From the NCBI GenBank assembly GCA_002964805.2, contig PUDQ02000085.1, positions 1 through 64,000 of the forward strand: 64,000 bases of DNA. The letters are read 5' to 3'. Below the pieces are notes generated by a model. That model ran no database searches. It was not told the origin of the DNA and was given only the letters and a program-made list of their open reading frames with translations. The position numbers and the translations under genes were made by a program. Shown here one piece after another: positions 31,892 to 44,133 of the stretch. The DNA comes from Trametes villosa (Eukaryota; Basidiomycota; Agaricomycetes; Polyporales; Polyporaceae). Each line of letters starts with the position of its first letter. The stretch's first letter is position 1.

Positions 31892-33109
31892 TCACGCCCA
31901 CCCGATCTTGTACATCCGGTACCCGCCCTCGTCCGCTCGTCCCACACCACTGTGCCTGCTCAAACCCTCCACGTCCAGTATCGCCAGCTCGCGCCGCTCC
32001 TTGCCCTGCACCTCCGATAGAGGCGGGAAGACGGCCTCTACGGTGTTGGTCATGCCCTCGTGCCTGCCGGTGGGCCGGATGGGGATGATGAGCCAGAACA
32101 CACCCCGTTCGGGCGCGAGCAGCCGCTCGACGCATGCCTTGATCCAGCGGGCGTGCTCGGGGTGATACACGACGTCCGCGGCGAAGATAACGTTGAACGG
32201 CTCGGCGAGGGGGCCTTCGTACACGGGAGTCTGCCAGTCGAGCGGAAGCACGTCTACGGTCGTGTCGGATGAAGGAGGGAAGTTCGTCTCAACGTTCGCG
32301 CGCAGGTTGGCGAGGACGGAGGGGTGGTAATCCGTCGCCACGACCGCCGGGGTGAACGAGGGGGCGGGGGAGGCGAGGACCTTGGCCGTGACGATGCTCA
32401 GGAGCCCGGTTCCTGCTCCGAGCTCCAGAATACGCAAGGGGCCATCCGGAAGGAGGCTGAGACCGAAGTCTGCGGGATGCATGCACATGCGCTCCGCCAG
32501 GAGAATGCAGCTCCCCCAGCTCTGGAGGCCGACGGAGGTATGGTCGTCGCTGAGCAGGGCAGCGTCGTTGAGCTCGACATGGACCGCGCCCGACCCTGAC
32601 TCTGACCCGGTGGGGAAGGAGAACGTGCGCGTGATGTCCTCTTCTTCCTCCTCGCCCCCGAAGGTCGCGAGTATAGACGCCGCGGAGTCCACGACGGCCG
32701 AACGTGCGTCCATCTCCGCCTCGTCTTCGCAGGCGTACGCCCACATGTCCGACCGTGCGGTGAAGCCCGTCAACCAGCGGACGGCGTACTCGCGCTCGAA
32801 CGCGTCGGAGCGGAGGACCTCGGGGTCATATGGGCTGTCCTCCAACTCGTCTTGAGCGGGATCCTCCTCGTCCTCTTCCTCGCCCTCAGCAGAGGCGTAT
32901 CCGGAGTCGGGAACGGAAGTGTCGTGGACGAGATGCTTCGGGAGCGCCTTGCGTTTGGGGAGCGCGAGTGCAGGCTTCGGAGGCGTGGGCGGAGCGCAAT
33001 AGATGGCGCGCAGGTTGTCTACCGCTTGCGAGATTTGGGCCAAAGAGTAGGAGGGAAGCCGGGCGAGCGGCGGAAGGGACGAGGTGGGAGGAGTCGGGCG
33101 GGGAGCCAT
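31892..33109 (-). CDS. Methyltransferase family 16 (METTL21/EFM-like protein lysine methyltransferase)
   Basis: Single exon, 405 residues, ATG at 33109. The N-terminal half is poorly ordered with an acidic run (GEEEDEEDPAQDELED). The seven-beta-strand fold begins around residue 200 (SWGSCILLAERM). Motif I is ILELGAGTGLLS (about 225-236), an acidic residue for SAM follows in VVATDYHPS, and the post-I region is VDVLPLDW. The motif-4 segment is NVIFAADVVYHPEH (about 308-320); the D-x-x-Y there is the mark of this family, whose known members methylate lysines on elongation factors, chaperones and similar proteins. The substrate here cannot be told. 3' end faces the homeodomain gene. Confidence 0.85.
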   Translation of the reverse strand: MAPRPTPPTSSLPPLARLPSYSLAQISQAVDNLRAIYCAPPTPPKPALALPKRKALPKHLVHDTSVPDSGYASAEGEEEDEEDPAQDELEDSPYDPEVLRSDAFEREYAVRWLTGFTARSDMWAYACEDEAEMDARSAVVDSAASILATFGGEEEEEDITRTFSFPTGSESGSGAVHVELNDAALLSDDHTSVGLQSWGSCILLAERMCMHPADFGLSLLPDGPLRILELGAGTGLLSIVTAKVLASPAPSFTPAVVATDYHPSVLANLRANVETNFPPSSDTTVDVLPLDWQTPVYEGPLAEPFNVIFAADVVYHPEHARWIKACVERLLAPERGVFWLIIPIRPTGRHEGMTNTVEAVFPPLSEVQGKERRELAILDVEGLSRHSGVGRADEGGYRMYKIGWA

Positions 33110-33565
33110 CTCTATGAGGTGCTTCTTGTGATATTCTATAGTCTACAGCTTCGTTAAGACCAAAGTGAGATGCCCAAAGAGGCGGAGAGAAGAATGCCCA
33201 GGGAAATCTAGGGAGATGAGATGGTCGGTCTAGGTGTCTAGCGGGTATAGATTCGTCTAAGAGTCTATGTCAAGCTCTAGGGATTCCGGAGAGGCAACCA
33301 GGGTATGGAACAGGGACCCTGGTTGCTACTGCACGAGAACAGGCATCTTGGGCAGAGGAGATGGGGGAACGGAGACAAGATGCAGAGCGCCCCGCAGAGT
33401 CCGACGATAACACATAAAACGTGCACGAACGTGTTTTTTGACGAAGTCACACAGCGCTGCCGGCGATAGCCGAGCAGAGTAGAGGCTCTTGGACAACACC
33501 CGCAAACAACGCATATCGAGCCTCACACTGACAGAACGCAGCTCGGTCTCCAGTTGCACCTCGCC
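33110..33565. other. Divergent promoter region between the methyltransferase and the GON7-like gene
   Basis: 456 bp between two start codons facing away from each other. No ORF of note; AG-rich stretches and a repeated GTCTAG/TCTAGG motif near 33220-33280. It presumably holds both promoters. Confidence 0.5.
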
Positions 33566-33862
33566 ATGGCCTCCGCAATATCTATCGCGTACGAGCTGAA
33601 ACCACCATCTGACACCCCTGCTCCGGCGAACCTCACTCCCTCGAAGACCCACGAGTTCTCTATCGCAAACGCCGATGCTGCAGGCGGCCAAAAAGCATAC
33701 TATGACGGGTTAAGAGCCGCCGTGCTGCAGGCGAAGAGCACCCTGGGCGAGGAACTCACTGCATGGAGGGACGCTGTGGGGAGGCGAGAGGATAACAAGG
33801 AAGCCAAGATACCCAAGAAAAGCGAGGATGATGAAGACGAAGATGAGGGAGTAGACGAGTGA
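33566..33862 (+). CDS. Small acidic protein, GON7-like (EKC/KEOPS complex subunit) candidate
   Basis: ATG at 33566, 98 residues, no intron. A short N-terminal strand region (SIAYELKPPS) is followed by one amphipathic helix region (YYDGLRAAVLQAKSTLGEEL, then TAWRDAVG) and a Lys/Asp/Glu tail (DEDEDEGVDE). Length and layout (strand, then L-R-x-x-L helix, LT-W, acidic tail) resemble fungal GON7, the small subunit that binds Pcc1 in the KEOPS complex, which makes the tRNA t6A modification. The resemblance is weak because GON7 is short and fast-evolving. An acidic orphan protein remains possible. Confidence 0.45.
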   Translation: MASAISIAYELKPPSDTPAPANLTPSKTHEFSIANADAAGGQKAYYDGLRAAVLQAKSTLGEELTAWRDAVGRREDNKEAKIPKKSEDDEDEDEGVDE

Positions 33863-34058
33863 TGCAGCTGTCAGTCATGGTGCGGCGATACTCAACATCG
33901 TGCACGATACAATCACCGACCATCTTGCAAGATCGTCGTCGTAATGAACAAGGGGCAGATACTAGCGGTGTATTATGTGTATGAGGTGTATGTTGGTGTA
34001 CGATCGAATGCGAGTCCAGTCGCCACCAGTGCGCAGGGGAGCTACTCTAGCTCTGCGA

Positions 34059-35326
34059 TTACAGGCCCCGCTTCTCCTTGCCACGAGGGCGCTCGCGGAT
34101 GACCATCTTGTTGCTGTTCTTCGGGCCCTTGGGTCCAGGCTTACGCGTACGCTTGCCCTTCGTGAGCCAACCCCAGATGGAGCGCGGCTGCTTGTTACCC
34201 TTGGACTTTCCACGTCCACCGCCGTGAGGGTGATCGCACCTACATGATACTTTAGCCAGAAAACGAGAGATATGTAGGGACAGACGCACCTGTTCATCGC
34301 CATACCACGGACACTGGGTCTCCGGCCGAGCCAGCGACTCCGACCAGCCTTGCCGAGGTTGCGGTTCTTCCAGAGCGGGTTGCTGACCTTGCCAACAGTG
34401 GCGACGCAGTCCTGGAGGACCTTGCGCACCTCACCGCTCTGCAGGCGAACCTGGGTGTACTTGCCCGACTCCTCGTGTGCGACGACCTGGCCGAACGTCC
34501 CCGCGGAACGAACGAGCAGTGCGCGGCCCTGAGGGTTGAGCGCGACGTTGTGGATGATGGTGCCAGGGGGGATGAGCCGGAGGGGGACGACATTGCCAGG
34601 CTTGATGGTGGTAGCGCGAAGCACACCGAGCGCGAGGGAGGCGGTGGACGCGGTCTGCGTCTTCGACTCATCGTCGTCGCTCTTCGTCTCGAGGGCCTTG
34701 CCGCGGACCGCCTTCGAGTCCACGAAGCCGGGCACGAGGCCGTCGGGGATGCCCTGCCGGAAGCTCTGCACGACGTCTCCAGCGCGCAGGGTGTCCGGGG
34801 CGAGGATGTAGCTCCAGACCTTCCCGCCGCACAGCTCGGGGTTGCGGTTCTTGATGAGCGCAATGTGCGCAGAACGGCCGGGGTCGTACTCGATGCGGAC
34901 GACGTCGCACGGGCCGGGCTCCATCCGCATGAAGTCGAGGATACGTATACGCTGCTTGTGGCCGCCGCCGCGGTGCCGCACGGTAATGTGGCCGTGGTTA
35001 TTGCGGCCGCCGCGTTTCCGCAGGGCGACGGTGAGCTCGCGGAGAGGCCGGCCGGCGTACAGGTGCGGCGAGAGCGGACGCTTGAGGTGACGGATGCCGG
35101 GCGAGACGGGCTTGTACGTTTTGTAGAGCACGGACGTGCGCGCGAGCGCGGCGTTGACCTCGGACGGGGCCTGCTGCGAGAGCCCCGCCTCGGTGGCATA
35201 CTGCCGTGCGCGGGCTAGCGCATGGGGGAGGACGGACGGGGCCGACGAGGATGACGCGAGGGACGACGAGCCGCCCCCGTTAATGGCGGAGAGGCAGGAG
35301 CGGAGGAGACATCGGGCAGACAACAT
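34059..35326 (-). CDS. Mitochondrial ribosomal protein L2 (bL2m)
   Basis: Two exons (35326-34290 and 34239-34059) give 405 residues. The N-terminus is rich in Arg/Ser/Ala ([14 protein letters not shown]), a mitochondrial presequence. The L2 RNA-binding OB fold follows ([35 protein letters not shown]), then a low-complexity insert ([12 protein letters not shown]), then the SH3-like C-terminal domain ([19 protein letters not shown]). The conserved [12 protein letters not shown] loop, which reaches the peptidyl-transferase centre in L2, starts the last exon; the intron splits just before it. L2 is a core protein of the mitochondrial large subunit. The gene is head-to-head with RVB2, with 161 bp between the start codons. 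Confidence 0.93.
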
Positions 35327-35487
35327 GGGGACGAGCTCGTCGTCGCAGCGGCAGCCGTCGTCGTCGACTGCTCAGCGGGGCGTGGACAGAGCTGAGAGGG
35401 CAGCGAGCGCGTCGGCGTCACGGTGCAAAAGTCGTTTGCCGGCGCCAAACGCAGCGCGCCTCCCAAGCTCTCACCCAAACCGCGATC
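35327..35487. promoter_or_regulatory. Bidirectional promoter of bL2m and RVB2
   Basis: 161 bp between the two outward ATGs. No TATA box seen; GTCGTCGTCG-type repeats near 35336-35362. Both genes are housekeeping, so one shared TATA-less promoter is the simplest reading. Confidence 0.6.
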
Positions 35488-37322
<1,835 letters not shown>

Positions 37323-38933
37323 GGGGAGGGTCTATAGAGCGGGCGCGGCCCGCCGTTGCTACTGTACTGTATCTTGGTGCGTCACAGGATCCTACTAAGG
37401 CACTCATGCCGGACTGACCGCGTGTATGCTAGACCATCTTGTATTGCACTTCTGAATGTCGTAGTTGCCTGGCATCCACGCTGCTCAGTGTCCTCGGGAT
37501 ACCAATGGCTGTCCCTGGCGGTATGTATAGGTACGCGCTTCTGACCTCATCATTGCCTATCTAGACGGAGCAGCTTGGTTTCCACGCGAGCGAAGGCTTG
37601 AATGCGCGTGCAGCATCCCCTTTGTACGTATTTCGCCGCTCTAAAATGACGTTATCTCACTGTTGTGAGTCTCGAGCACCACTGCGTCCGGTATTTTGCC
37701 GCTTCGACGACCTTATTGAGTGACGCTTCTTCGAGTTTCCAAGGCACTGTATACCGCCGGCACTTCTCTTCTCAAATGATAGCTGACGCCGCCGACAGTA
37801 TTCTCCAGACTATCGCCGGTGCCGATTGTGCCATTCATGAGGCAGTACCGCCGCTCAGCTACCCCACAGCACTCCGTATCATGGCCGACAGGTCGCGTGA
37901 AACGGAGAGGCGACCAAAGAGCGTGCGCCACCTGGTTCGCCGCCGCTGTGGTCTGGCCAGGTGATTGTGTTCGGGGGCGAGTATCGAAAAAGCAGCGTGC
38001 CCCGCACGTGCGTCGGTCCCCGCCCCGCATCTGAACAGCGGCGAGACGGGGCGGCACGACCGAGGGGTGGCCCCTCGTTCCTCGCGCCCGCCGACGTTCT
38101 TCCCGCGTCCGAAGGATTGTCGAGCGTGTGCGCGGTCGAGAGGACGATCGGTAGCACGCCGCTGCAGGAGCTCACATGGACGAGGGAGACGCATCGCGGG
38201 GACATGGACTGACGCCGTGCGAGACATACTGGGCTTTTATGTCCCACCGTCTCGCGGGCGTGGCGTCATGCGACGGCCGAGCGTCGCGTCTAAACGGGGC
38301 CATCTCTGCTTGTCTATCTGCACGCCGCTGCCTGGGGCTGTCGCCGTAGCTCTGGGACGTCCGCTCGGCTGTATTCAGACGCGTGGAGAGCGCGACTGAA
38401 TGGGTCGAGCCTTGGGGACCGGCCAATTGCATTGTCCCCCCGCCCAAAATACACGGCTGAATGCTCTCCTGGCAGGTTTATCCGCGCCGACCCCATGGCC
38501 AAGGTTACACGTCGCGGGGATTACCCTTGCGGATGCCGTTCCAAGGGCGAACAGCGAGTTCTCTACGAGATTCTCCCTCGTATCAGCTAGGCCTCCTCGA
38601 ACCCCCGCCGCCGGCGAGCGACCGGTTAATGCGCCCGGGTTGCCTTTCGCGGCCGTTCGCAAGTTTCGGCGGCACGCGCGCTCGGTGGCTTCCGCCGTCT
38701 GGACGGTACGATCGTATGCACTAGCGCATGGGACGCGAGCAGGCCGCGCTGAACCTCCGCCGGTGGCGCCCGCCTCTGGCGATGCGTGCCGGGGCACCTG
38801 CTAGGCACCGGGCCGTCACTTTTAGTGCAGCCTCTGTATATGAGCGGACGCGATGAAGTGCAGCTCCCCACCTAGGCCCCCATTGACCCGAACCTCAGCC
38901 AGAGTATTATCCGAAGTACGACGGTCGCACCCA
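37323..38933. other. Intergenic, GC-rich, no confident gene
   Basis: 1.6 kb with many short overlapping ORFs on both strands, as expected of GC-rich non-coding DNA. Splice-like pieces occur (for example a GTATGT donor at 37519 and an AG near 37564 before GGAGCAGCTTGG), and 5' exons of the gene ending at 39815 could lie here, but I could not join them. Confidence 0.35.
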
Positions 38934-39815
38934 TGGTACGCTGGGCCCCGCACGCGATGCTGTGTTGCTCGTCGCTCATGTGGCGCCGCAGGTCTTCAGT
39001 AACAGTGCTTCTGGCAGCGACAAGGACCAACCTCGGTCGACGCTGAAGACAAGAGTGCAGTCGCGCCTCCAGACTGCGTTGATGCCGGTGAATACCTCCC
39101 CCTCGTCTGCACCGCCCCTGCCCCGCCGAGCCCCGCTTGCGCAATCGAGAAGGGCGGCGACTGACCACGGCATTCTCGCGTACAGAGACGGCACATTCAG
39201 TCCTCGACGATGATCGTTTCCTCGGTGCCCCAATCGGAATGTAGCACTCTGGTATGCCCATTGCGCGCATGCCACCCCCGCTTGTCCCTGACCGTCTCGT
39301 CTATCACCCCAGGTCGATTTCCCCATGCACGATGACCTTATCAAAGAGCACATAGACGAGGAAGATGTACGTTCTATCCGAGATGTCTAAGTGTCTCAGG
39401 CCTAAATGCCTGCCATTCTCTTAGGACGCCGAGGATTACATGCTGGATGCCGACAATTCAGCCTGGTCCACGGGAAAATACACGCCCTCGAAGGCACCCA
39501 AAAGATACGCGGGGGTGCGCATCCAGCTGAAAGGCACCCCGTCGCAGGTGAGCCGTGATGCCCCCGGCCCCGACGCGATGTGTGCCTAATTGTCGGCGTA
39601 GGACCAGCTGCTTAGCGCGGACAACAGTGCCTGGGTGGCTGCGCGTCCCTGCGCCCCTCAGCCTAAATCGCGGACATGGTTCGGCCCTGCCGGCCGCCAC
39701 TCGCAAGCGACGCCAGCCTTCCAGGTGAGTAATGGTGGCTGTTGCATTTGTGCCGCACGTCCTGACGTTCTTCTAGGCAGAAATGCTGGGCCCTGAGGAT
39801 AGGGCGTGGATGTGA
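38934..39815 (+). CDS. Modular small-exon gene with repeated LxADNSAW units, 5' end uncertain
   Basis: No long ORF marks this gene, but four exons join cleanly in phase 0: 39313-39366, 39425-39547, 39602-39724 and 39777-39815 (stop TGA 39813-39815), each bounded by good GT-AG sites. The two middle exons are both exactly 123 nt and each carries the same motif near its start: MLDADNSAW and LLSADNSAW; the last exon has MLGPEDRAW. Upstream exons probably include 39202-39251 and a piece starting near 38998 (VFSNSASGSDKDQP); the start codon is not certain. The protein is acidic at first (DDLIKEHIDEED), then basic between the motifs. No known domain. The equal exon sizes and repeats suggest growth by exon duplication. 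Confidence 0.5.
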
Positions 39816-40230
39816 ACACGCCGAGCAAAGAGGCCCGGCGGCGTTGCGTTGAGGAGTGGCAACGCCCGGCTCGTAGCAGTATTCTTCTGGATTCTCTCTG
39901 GGTGTAAGCTAGAAAGCGGACCATAATGTAATGAAGGTCATTTCCCCAACCATGCCACCCAGTGTTAGGCCTGTCTTGCAATTCGAGCGCGCAATAGTGC
40001 GAACCTACACCACAAGTCTTGCCACACCCGTTGAAGCACGCGATGCACAAAGCCCGTCGACACGCCGGACGAGGCAGCGCTACACATTCTCGTAAGTTGG
40101 CTCCGCACTGTCCCAAAACCGCTGGCCTTCACTAGGACGACGCGAAGCTGATACGTACTGATTGGTCTGCGATTTGGCAAGTCCTCAGCCATATTCCTAC
40201 TTACTCTGCTCCTCACAACGTCAACAGATC
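39816..40230. other. Intergenic, no gene seen
   Basis: 415 bp between the modular gene and the small orphan gene, on the same strand. Nothing recognisable. Confidence 0.5.
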
Positions 40231-40786
40231 ATGATATATCCGCCGCTGACACCGAACACCATCTATGCCGCACTTTACTGGCGCGCAGATGGCAGATACC
40301 ACTGGGCTCTGATCGTGGCGGACAGCCCGACTTCGGGACAGAAGCTACACGCCACGAACATCGACCACCCCGAGACGTGGTGCTATGCAAACGACAGCTT
40401 CGATGTCTCCACCGAGTGGAAGCCACTCGTGATCTTGGCAGAGATCGGTGGGTGTTTTGGTTGCGTGCAGCTTGACCCAGACCAGGCCCACATATGCTCA
40501 CTTCACCTGCTGTGACGCAGGAGCTACCTACGGTGACACCAGCGACATCGACGTGTTGTTGCGTGCTATCCCTCTTGCAACGCCGGAATTCGATGCACCA
40601 CACGCTTTCACATGCAGGATATGGTTCCGCGAAGCAGTACGCGCGCTGGGCACACACGGCAAGGTCCCCCGTTTCTCAGTAGACGACCTAGAGAGGGAGC
40701 TGGTCAGTCGAGCAGACGAGAATGGGAATGCAGTCGCGCTTGGACGGCCATGGAAGCTCATCGACCACCTCGATTCTATACAGTGA
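40231..40786 (+). CDS. Small orphan protein of a basidiomycete-expanded family
   Basis: Two exons (40231-40447 and 40521-40786) give 160 residues. From memory the pattern TIYAALYWRADGRYHWALIV, then HATNIDHPETW, then the FTCRIWFREAVRALG segment recurs in many small proteins of mushroom-forming fungi. I know no function for them. The first half looks like a small beta fold with conserved W and H. There is no signal peptide, membrane segment or cysteine pattern, so it should be cytosolic. The ATG at 40231 is the first in the frame that precedes the conserved IYPPLTPNTIY start. Confidence 0.65.
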
Positions 40787-40971
40787 GCGGTCCGCAGTCT
40801 TACGCAGTGAAACGGGGGGCTTACGCATACTGCGAACACGCGAATCGGCTTTCATAGTCAACATTCTGTCCATCGACGTAGCTTCAGCGAGCGATAAATT
40901 GAACCTGGTTGCACATGGAAGCAAATGACACGAGCCTTAGCTGACGAAGCAAGGGGATGTCCAGGTACAAG

Positions 40972-42127
40972 TCAGCCGAACTTCTCCTTGGCCATCTGCA
41001 TGAACATGTCCATGGTCGCCCGGTCTTTCTGCCGCAGCTGGTCAGCGCGTTCACGCGCCGCGCCCAACCGGTCGGAGTTCTTCTCCTCATATCGCCGCTT
41101 GGACGCCTCTCGTCGCGCAAGCCTGCAATCGTGTCAGCGGAGCACAGGAAAAGACTCGCTGGACGTGGTACGCACTGTGCTTGAAAGCTGTCTCCGCCAC
41201 CCATGAGGGTTGTATCGTCCACCTCGAGCCCCTCGTCACCCTTCTCCCGGAAAGAGCGATTCGCCTCTCGCTGCGCTTTCTTCTTCTCCAGCTGTCCCGC
41301 ACGGCCAACCTCCTTCGGGCCAACGAGGTCCTCTAGCCTCTCCTTCGCCTCCTTCCGCTCGCGTTTGCGTTGAGAGTCACGTTCGGCGGCGCGGTATTCA
41401 GCCTGCGCTTCTTGCGCGAGGATGCGGTCGGACGTGGAGGGCATGGCGGGTCCCAGGACACGCCCTCCGGACGGACCTGCTGATTGCGAGGACTGCGCGC
41501 GGTTCCAGGTCGCGCTCTCTATCTCTTCGCGGGCGGCACGCAACGCGTCGCTATCTGCGCGAGAGGTCTTCGAGGCGAAGGTCCATTTGTATGCGGTTTG
41601 GCTGCTGGCGCTCGATACCCTGTCCACTCCGGCGTAGATAGACTCTGCACACAGTGCTTGGGTTAGCTGGCCGCAGGTTATGCAGGTCTGTCAACGTACT
41701 GGAGAGCTTGCCTCTATTCCACACCTACGAAGGAGGATGAGCCGGATGGGGGTTTTGGAATCTACGGGACTCCGTACCTTCACAAACTTGCGGAAGTATC
41801 TGCGCCCAAGTTCAGTAATCGACGCGTACCGGACGCGTTGTGCTCACTTTCTGGCTCTGTCGCTTGACAGCTCATTGAAGTACTAGAGTGCCATGCGAAA
41901 CGTCCGGTGAGGTTGGACGATGATACGTATTGTGAACGAACCTTGCCCTTCTCCTCCTTCAGCCACAGCTGGAACTCGTCATGCTTGAGAAAGTAGTCGG
42001 CCTCGGAGATTTCAGATACACCATCAGGTAGCGGGGCTCTCCTATCAGGTGAGCGCGAGCGCGAGCGGTCTCGGGAGGGTGAGATGGAACGGTCTCGAGA
42101 GGTCGACCGGCGACGATGAGAGGGCAT
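40972..42127 (-). CDS. SCI1-like nuclear protein (style cell-cycle inhibitor 1 homolog)
   Basis: Six exons (42127-41942, 41882-41848, 41799-41778, 41724-41700, 41644-41176, 41122-40972) give 295 residues. The N-terminus is an RS-like stretch (SRDRSISPSRDRSRSRSP), then comes a conserved block split over three introns: ISEADYFLKHDEFQLWLKEE, YFNELSSDRARK, YFRKFVKVWNRGKLS. This block matches the plant SCI1 family, nuclear proteins tied to cell-cycle control and splicing factors. The rest is a long charged helix (Lys/Glu/Arg/Gln) ending DMFMQMAKEKFG. A second ATG 42 bp upstream (42169) is in frame; the inner one is preferred because it starts the RS stretch. The 5' flank is part of a large inverted repeat. 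Confidence 0.75.
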
Positions 42128-42148
42128 GATGAACGTCCGGAGCAGGTG

Positions 42149-42251
42149 TACAGCTGTTGCCGGAATCATTGGACGGGCGTCTCTCGAGACGCGAACAACG
42201 CAAAGAACTCAGAAAAATCAGGAAATTCGAAAAATCGAAAACGGCAGTGCA
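42149..42251 (+). repeat. Left arm of a 103-bp inverted repeat
   Basis: Matches the reverse complement of 42855-42957 at 102 of 103 positions (one G/A difference near the outer end). It starts 22 bp upstream of the inner ATG of the SCI1-like gene, so it covers that gene's leader and probably its core promoter. Confidence 0.95.
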
Positions 42252-42854
42252 TTCACTCCGTACATAATCTAAAAAGCATACTTAGATAGAGGGGACGTAG
42301 GGCTTCGCGCACATGTCAATCTCAAGGTGGAAGGAAGTAAGAAGTAGAAACGATCCCGGACGGCTCCGCTGACTCGTTGCGAAGCGCCCGCACACGGCAG
42401 TCCTCCTCGCGTCGAGCGCAAGGAGTGAAAAACTCTCTCCTTGTGTCACGGGAAGATACCGGAAGCCAAAATATGAACGCCCACCCTGACCTTCGGCTAG
42501 AAATGCGAGCTCCAGCATCCACATACGCCGCCACGTAGTATGAAGTGGTAGCCGCCCGTAGAGGGAGAGGATCGGAGTCCTCCGAGCCTTCTTGGACGGT
42601 GGATGCACACCTCGCTGCACGATCAGACAGACAGATAGAAGAGTGGGGTGTATTGAGTAGCAGGTTATGTGGACCTGAATGCTCAGGAAGTGTGATACCG
42701 GGGTGCAATAGCCTACAGCGTGGCTGCAGCCTTCAGTGCCCCACCGTCGGATGCCACATCGCGCGAACTCCCATTCCCGTCCTGAAACTCATACAGACAT
42801 GTTGCCCTGCCTCAACTCTATCCGTAAGTGATTTTATACCGTCTACTGGATGAC
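42252..42854. other. 603-bp spacer between the inverted-repeat arms
   Basis: Open frames of 112 and 128 codons on the minus strand have no motif and are not called. Nothing transposase-like is present, so if this is a mobile element it is non-autonomous. Confidence 0.5.
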
Positions 42855-42957
42855 TGCACTGCCGTTTTCGATTTTTCGAATTTCCTGATTTTTCTGAGTT
42901 CTTTGCGTTGTTCGCGTCTCGAGAGACGCCCGTCCAATGATTCCGGTAACAGCTGTA
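42855..42957 (-). repeat. Right arm of a 103-bp inverted repeat
   Basis: Near-identical reverse complement of 42149-42251. It lies about 260 bp beyond the stop codon of RPL21, in its 3' flank. No clear target-site duplication was found outside the arms. Confidence 0.95.
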
Positions 42958-43216
42958 TACTGGCCGGCGTCTAATACGACGCGGAATACACTGCTCGCCT
43001 GACCGCCCGATAGGTTTTGGACGTCTCTCGAATATCTGTTTCAGGCGCATGACAGTGTACACGTCGGCTTAAAGACCAGCGTGGTCCTCGGGCTCATAGA
43101 TATACAATGTTTCCATGTTATGCGAATTGATGCATGAGCATACATAGAACATGAGAGACGACAAGCATAAACCTCGGGATGGATGCGGCGGCGGGAGGAG
43201 CGGGAATGTGCATGTT
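42958..43216. other. 3' flank of RPL21
   Basis: 259 bp between the right repeat arm and the RPL21 stop codon; contains the RPL21 3' UTR. Nothing else seen. Confidence 0.5.
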
Positions 43217-43870
43217 TTAGATGGTGGTCTCGTAAGGTACAGGGGTCATCGTCTGGGGCGCGTTGTCCTTTGACGAGATGGTGTGCGCAGTGCGGGGGAG
43301 GACGGGCTGGCGCTTGAGGTTGATGCGCTCTGAGATCCTGTGAGAAACATCCAATTGACAGAAGAAGAATCTCCTGCTTACCGCCCTTGGTCTTCGCCTC
43401 AGCGTGCGCGTCGTGGTTCCGCTTGACACGGTCAAGGAACTCCTGCCTGCACTTCGAGTGCCGGATGTGCTCGACACGGATGTTGACGCGCTTCTCGATG
43501 TACCGGTTGCCGACGACCTTGTTGATGATGACACCAACCGCGCGGGGGGTCACGTTGTAGATGATGCCAGTCCGACTTTACACACAAGACTTTGTAAGTC
43601 GAGGGAGCATGAGAGATCTTGCATAAGCGAATACCCACCCGTGGTAGAACTTGTGGGGCATGCCCTTTTGCTGAGCGGCATTGGCCTTGATGTCGACGAT
43701 GTCACCAATCTGGTAGTTGATGAGGTAGGTCGACAGCTTGACGGGGCCGTGCTCTGCAGGTTCCTCCTTCAGCTTTTCAAGAATCGGACGTAGGGTCAAA
43801 GCTCCGCACCCTTGAAGCCCCGCTTGAACATGTGGCGCGTGCGCGCCCGGTAACCGAAGGAGTGAGGCAT
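43217..43870 (-). CDS. RPL21: 60S ribosomal protein L21 (eL21)
   Basis: Four exons (43870-43810, 43753-43639, 43575-43382, 43329-43217) give 160 residues, the usual size. Typical segments are [61 protein letters not shown] and the end [13 protein letters not shown]. It is a cytosolic large-subunit protein. The frame fixes the last intron: the acceptor is the AG at 43330, which yields [11 protein letters not shown]; the earlier CAG breaks the frame. Head-to-head with RPS9. Confidence 0.95.
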
Positions 43871-44133
43871 CTTGAGGACTACGAGGAGATGAGCTCGGGG
43901 ACGTCAAGCACAGCGAGCAGGGGGTCACTAACGGTCGTCGGCGTTGCTGCTGGTACCGACACTATGCGATAGTACAGACGATGTTGCGGCCGGAGGTTGC
44001 CGAGTGGCTGAGCGCTACTGTACAGTTGTGGCTGGTGCCGAACCTTGCTTGTTTGCCGTCGTTTGCGCCTACCAGATCAAGTCCGCACGGCCAGCGCTAG
44101 GCTCCTCCGTCGTTTCCGCCATCCTCAAGAAAA
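43871..44133. promoter_or_regulatory. Bidirectional ribosomal-protein promoter (RPL21/RPS9)
   Basis: 263 bp between the outward start codons of two ribosomal protein genes, one for each subunit. No TATA box seen. A shared region would help keep their expression balanced. Confidence 0.65.

Noticed and set aside
34294..35199. Long Ser/Arg-rich frame over mitochondrial L2
   Set aside because: Frame shadow of the L2 exon; no independent signal.
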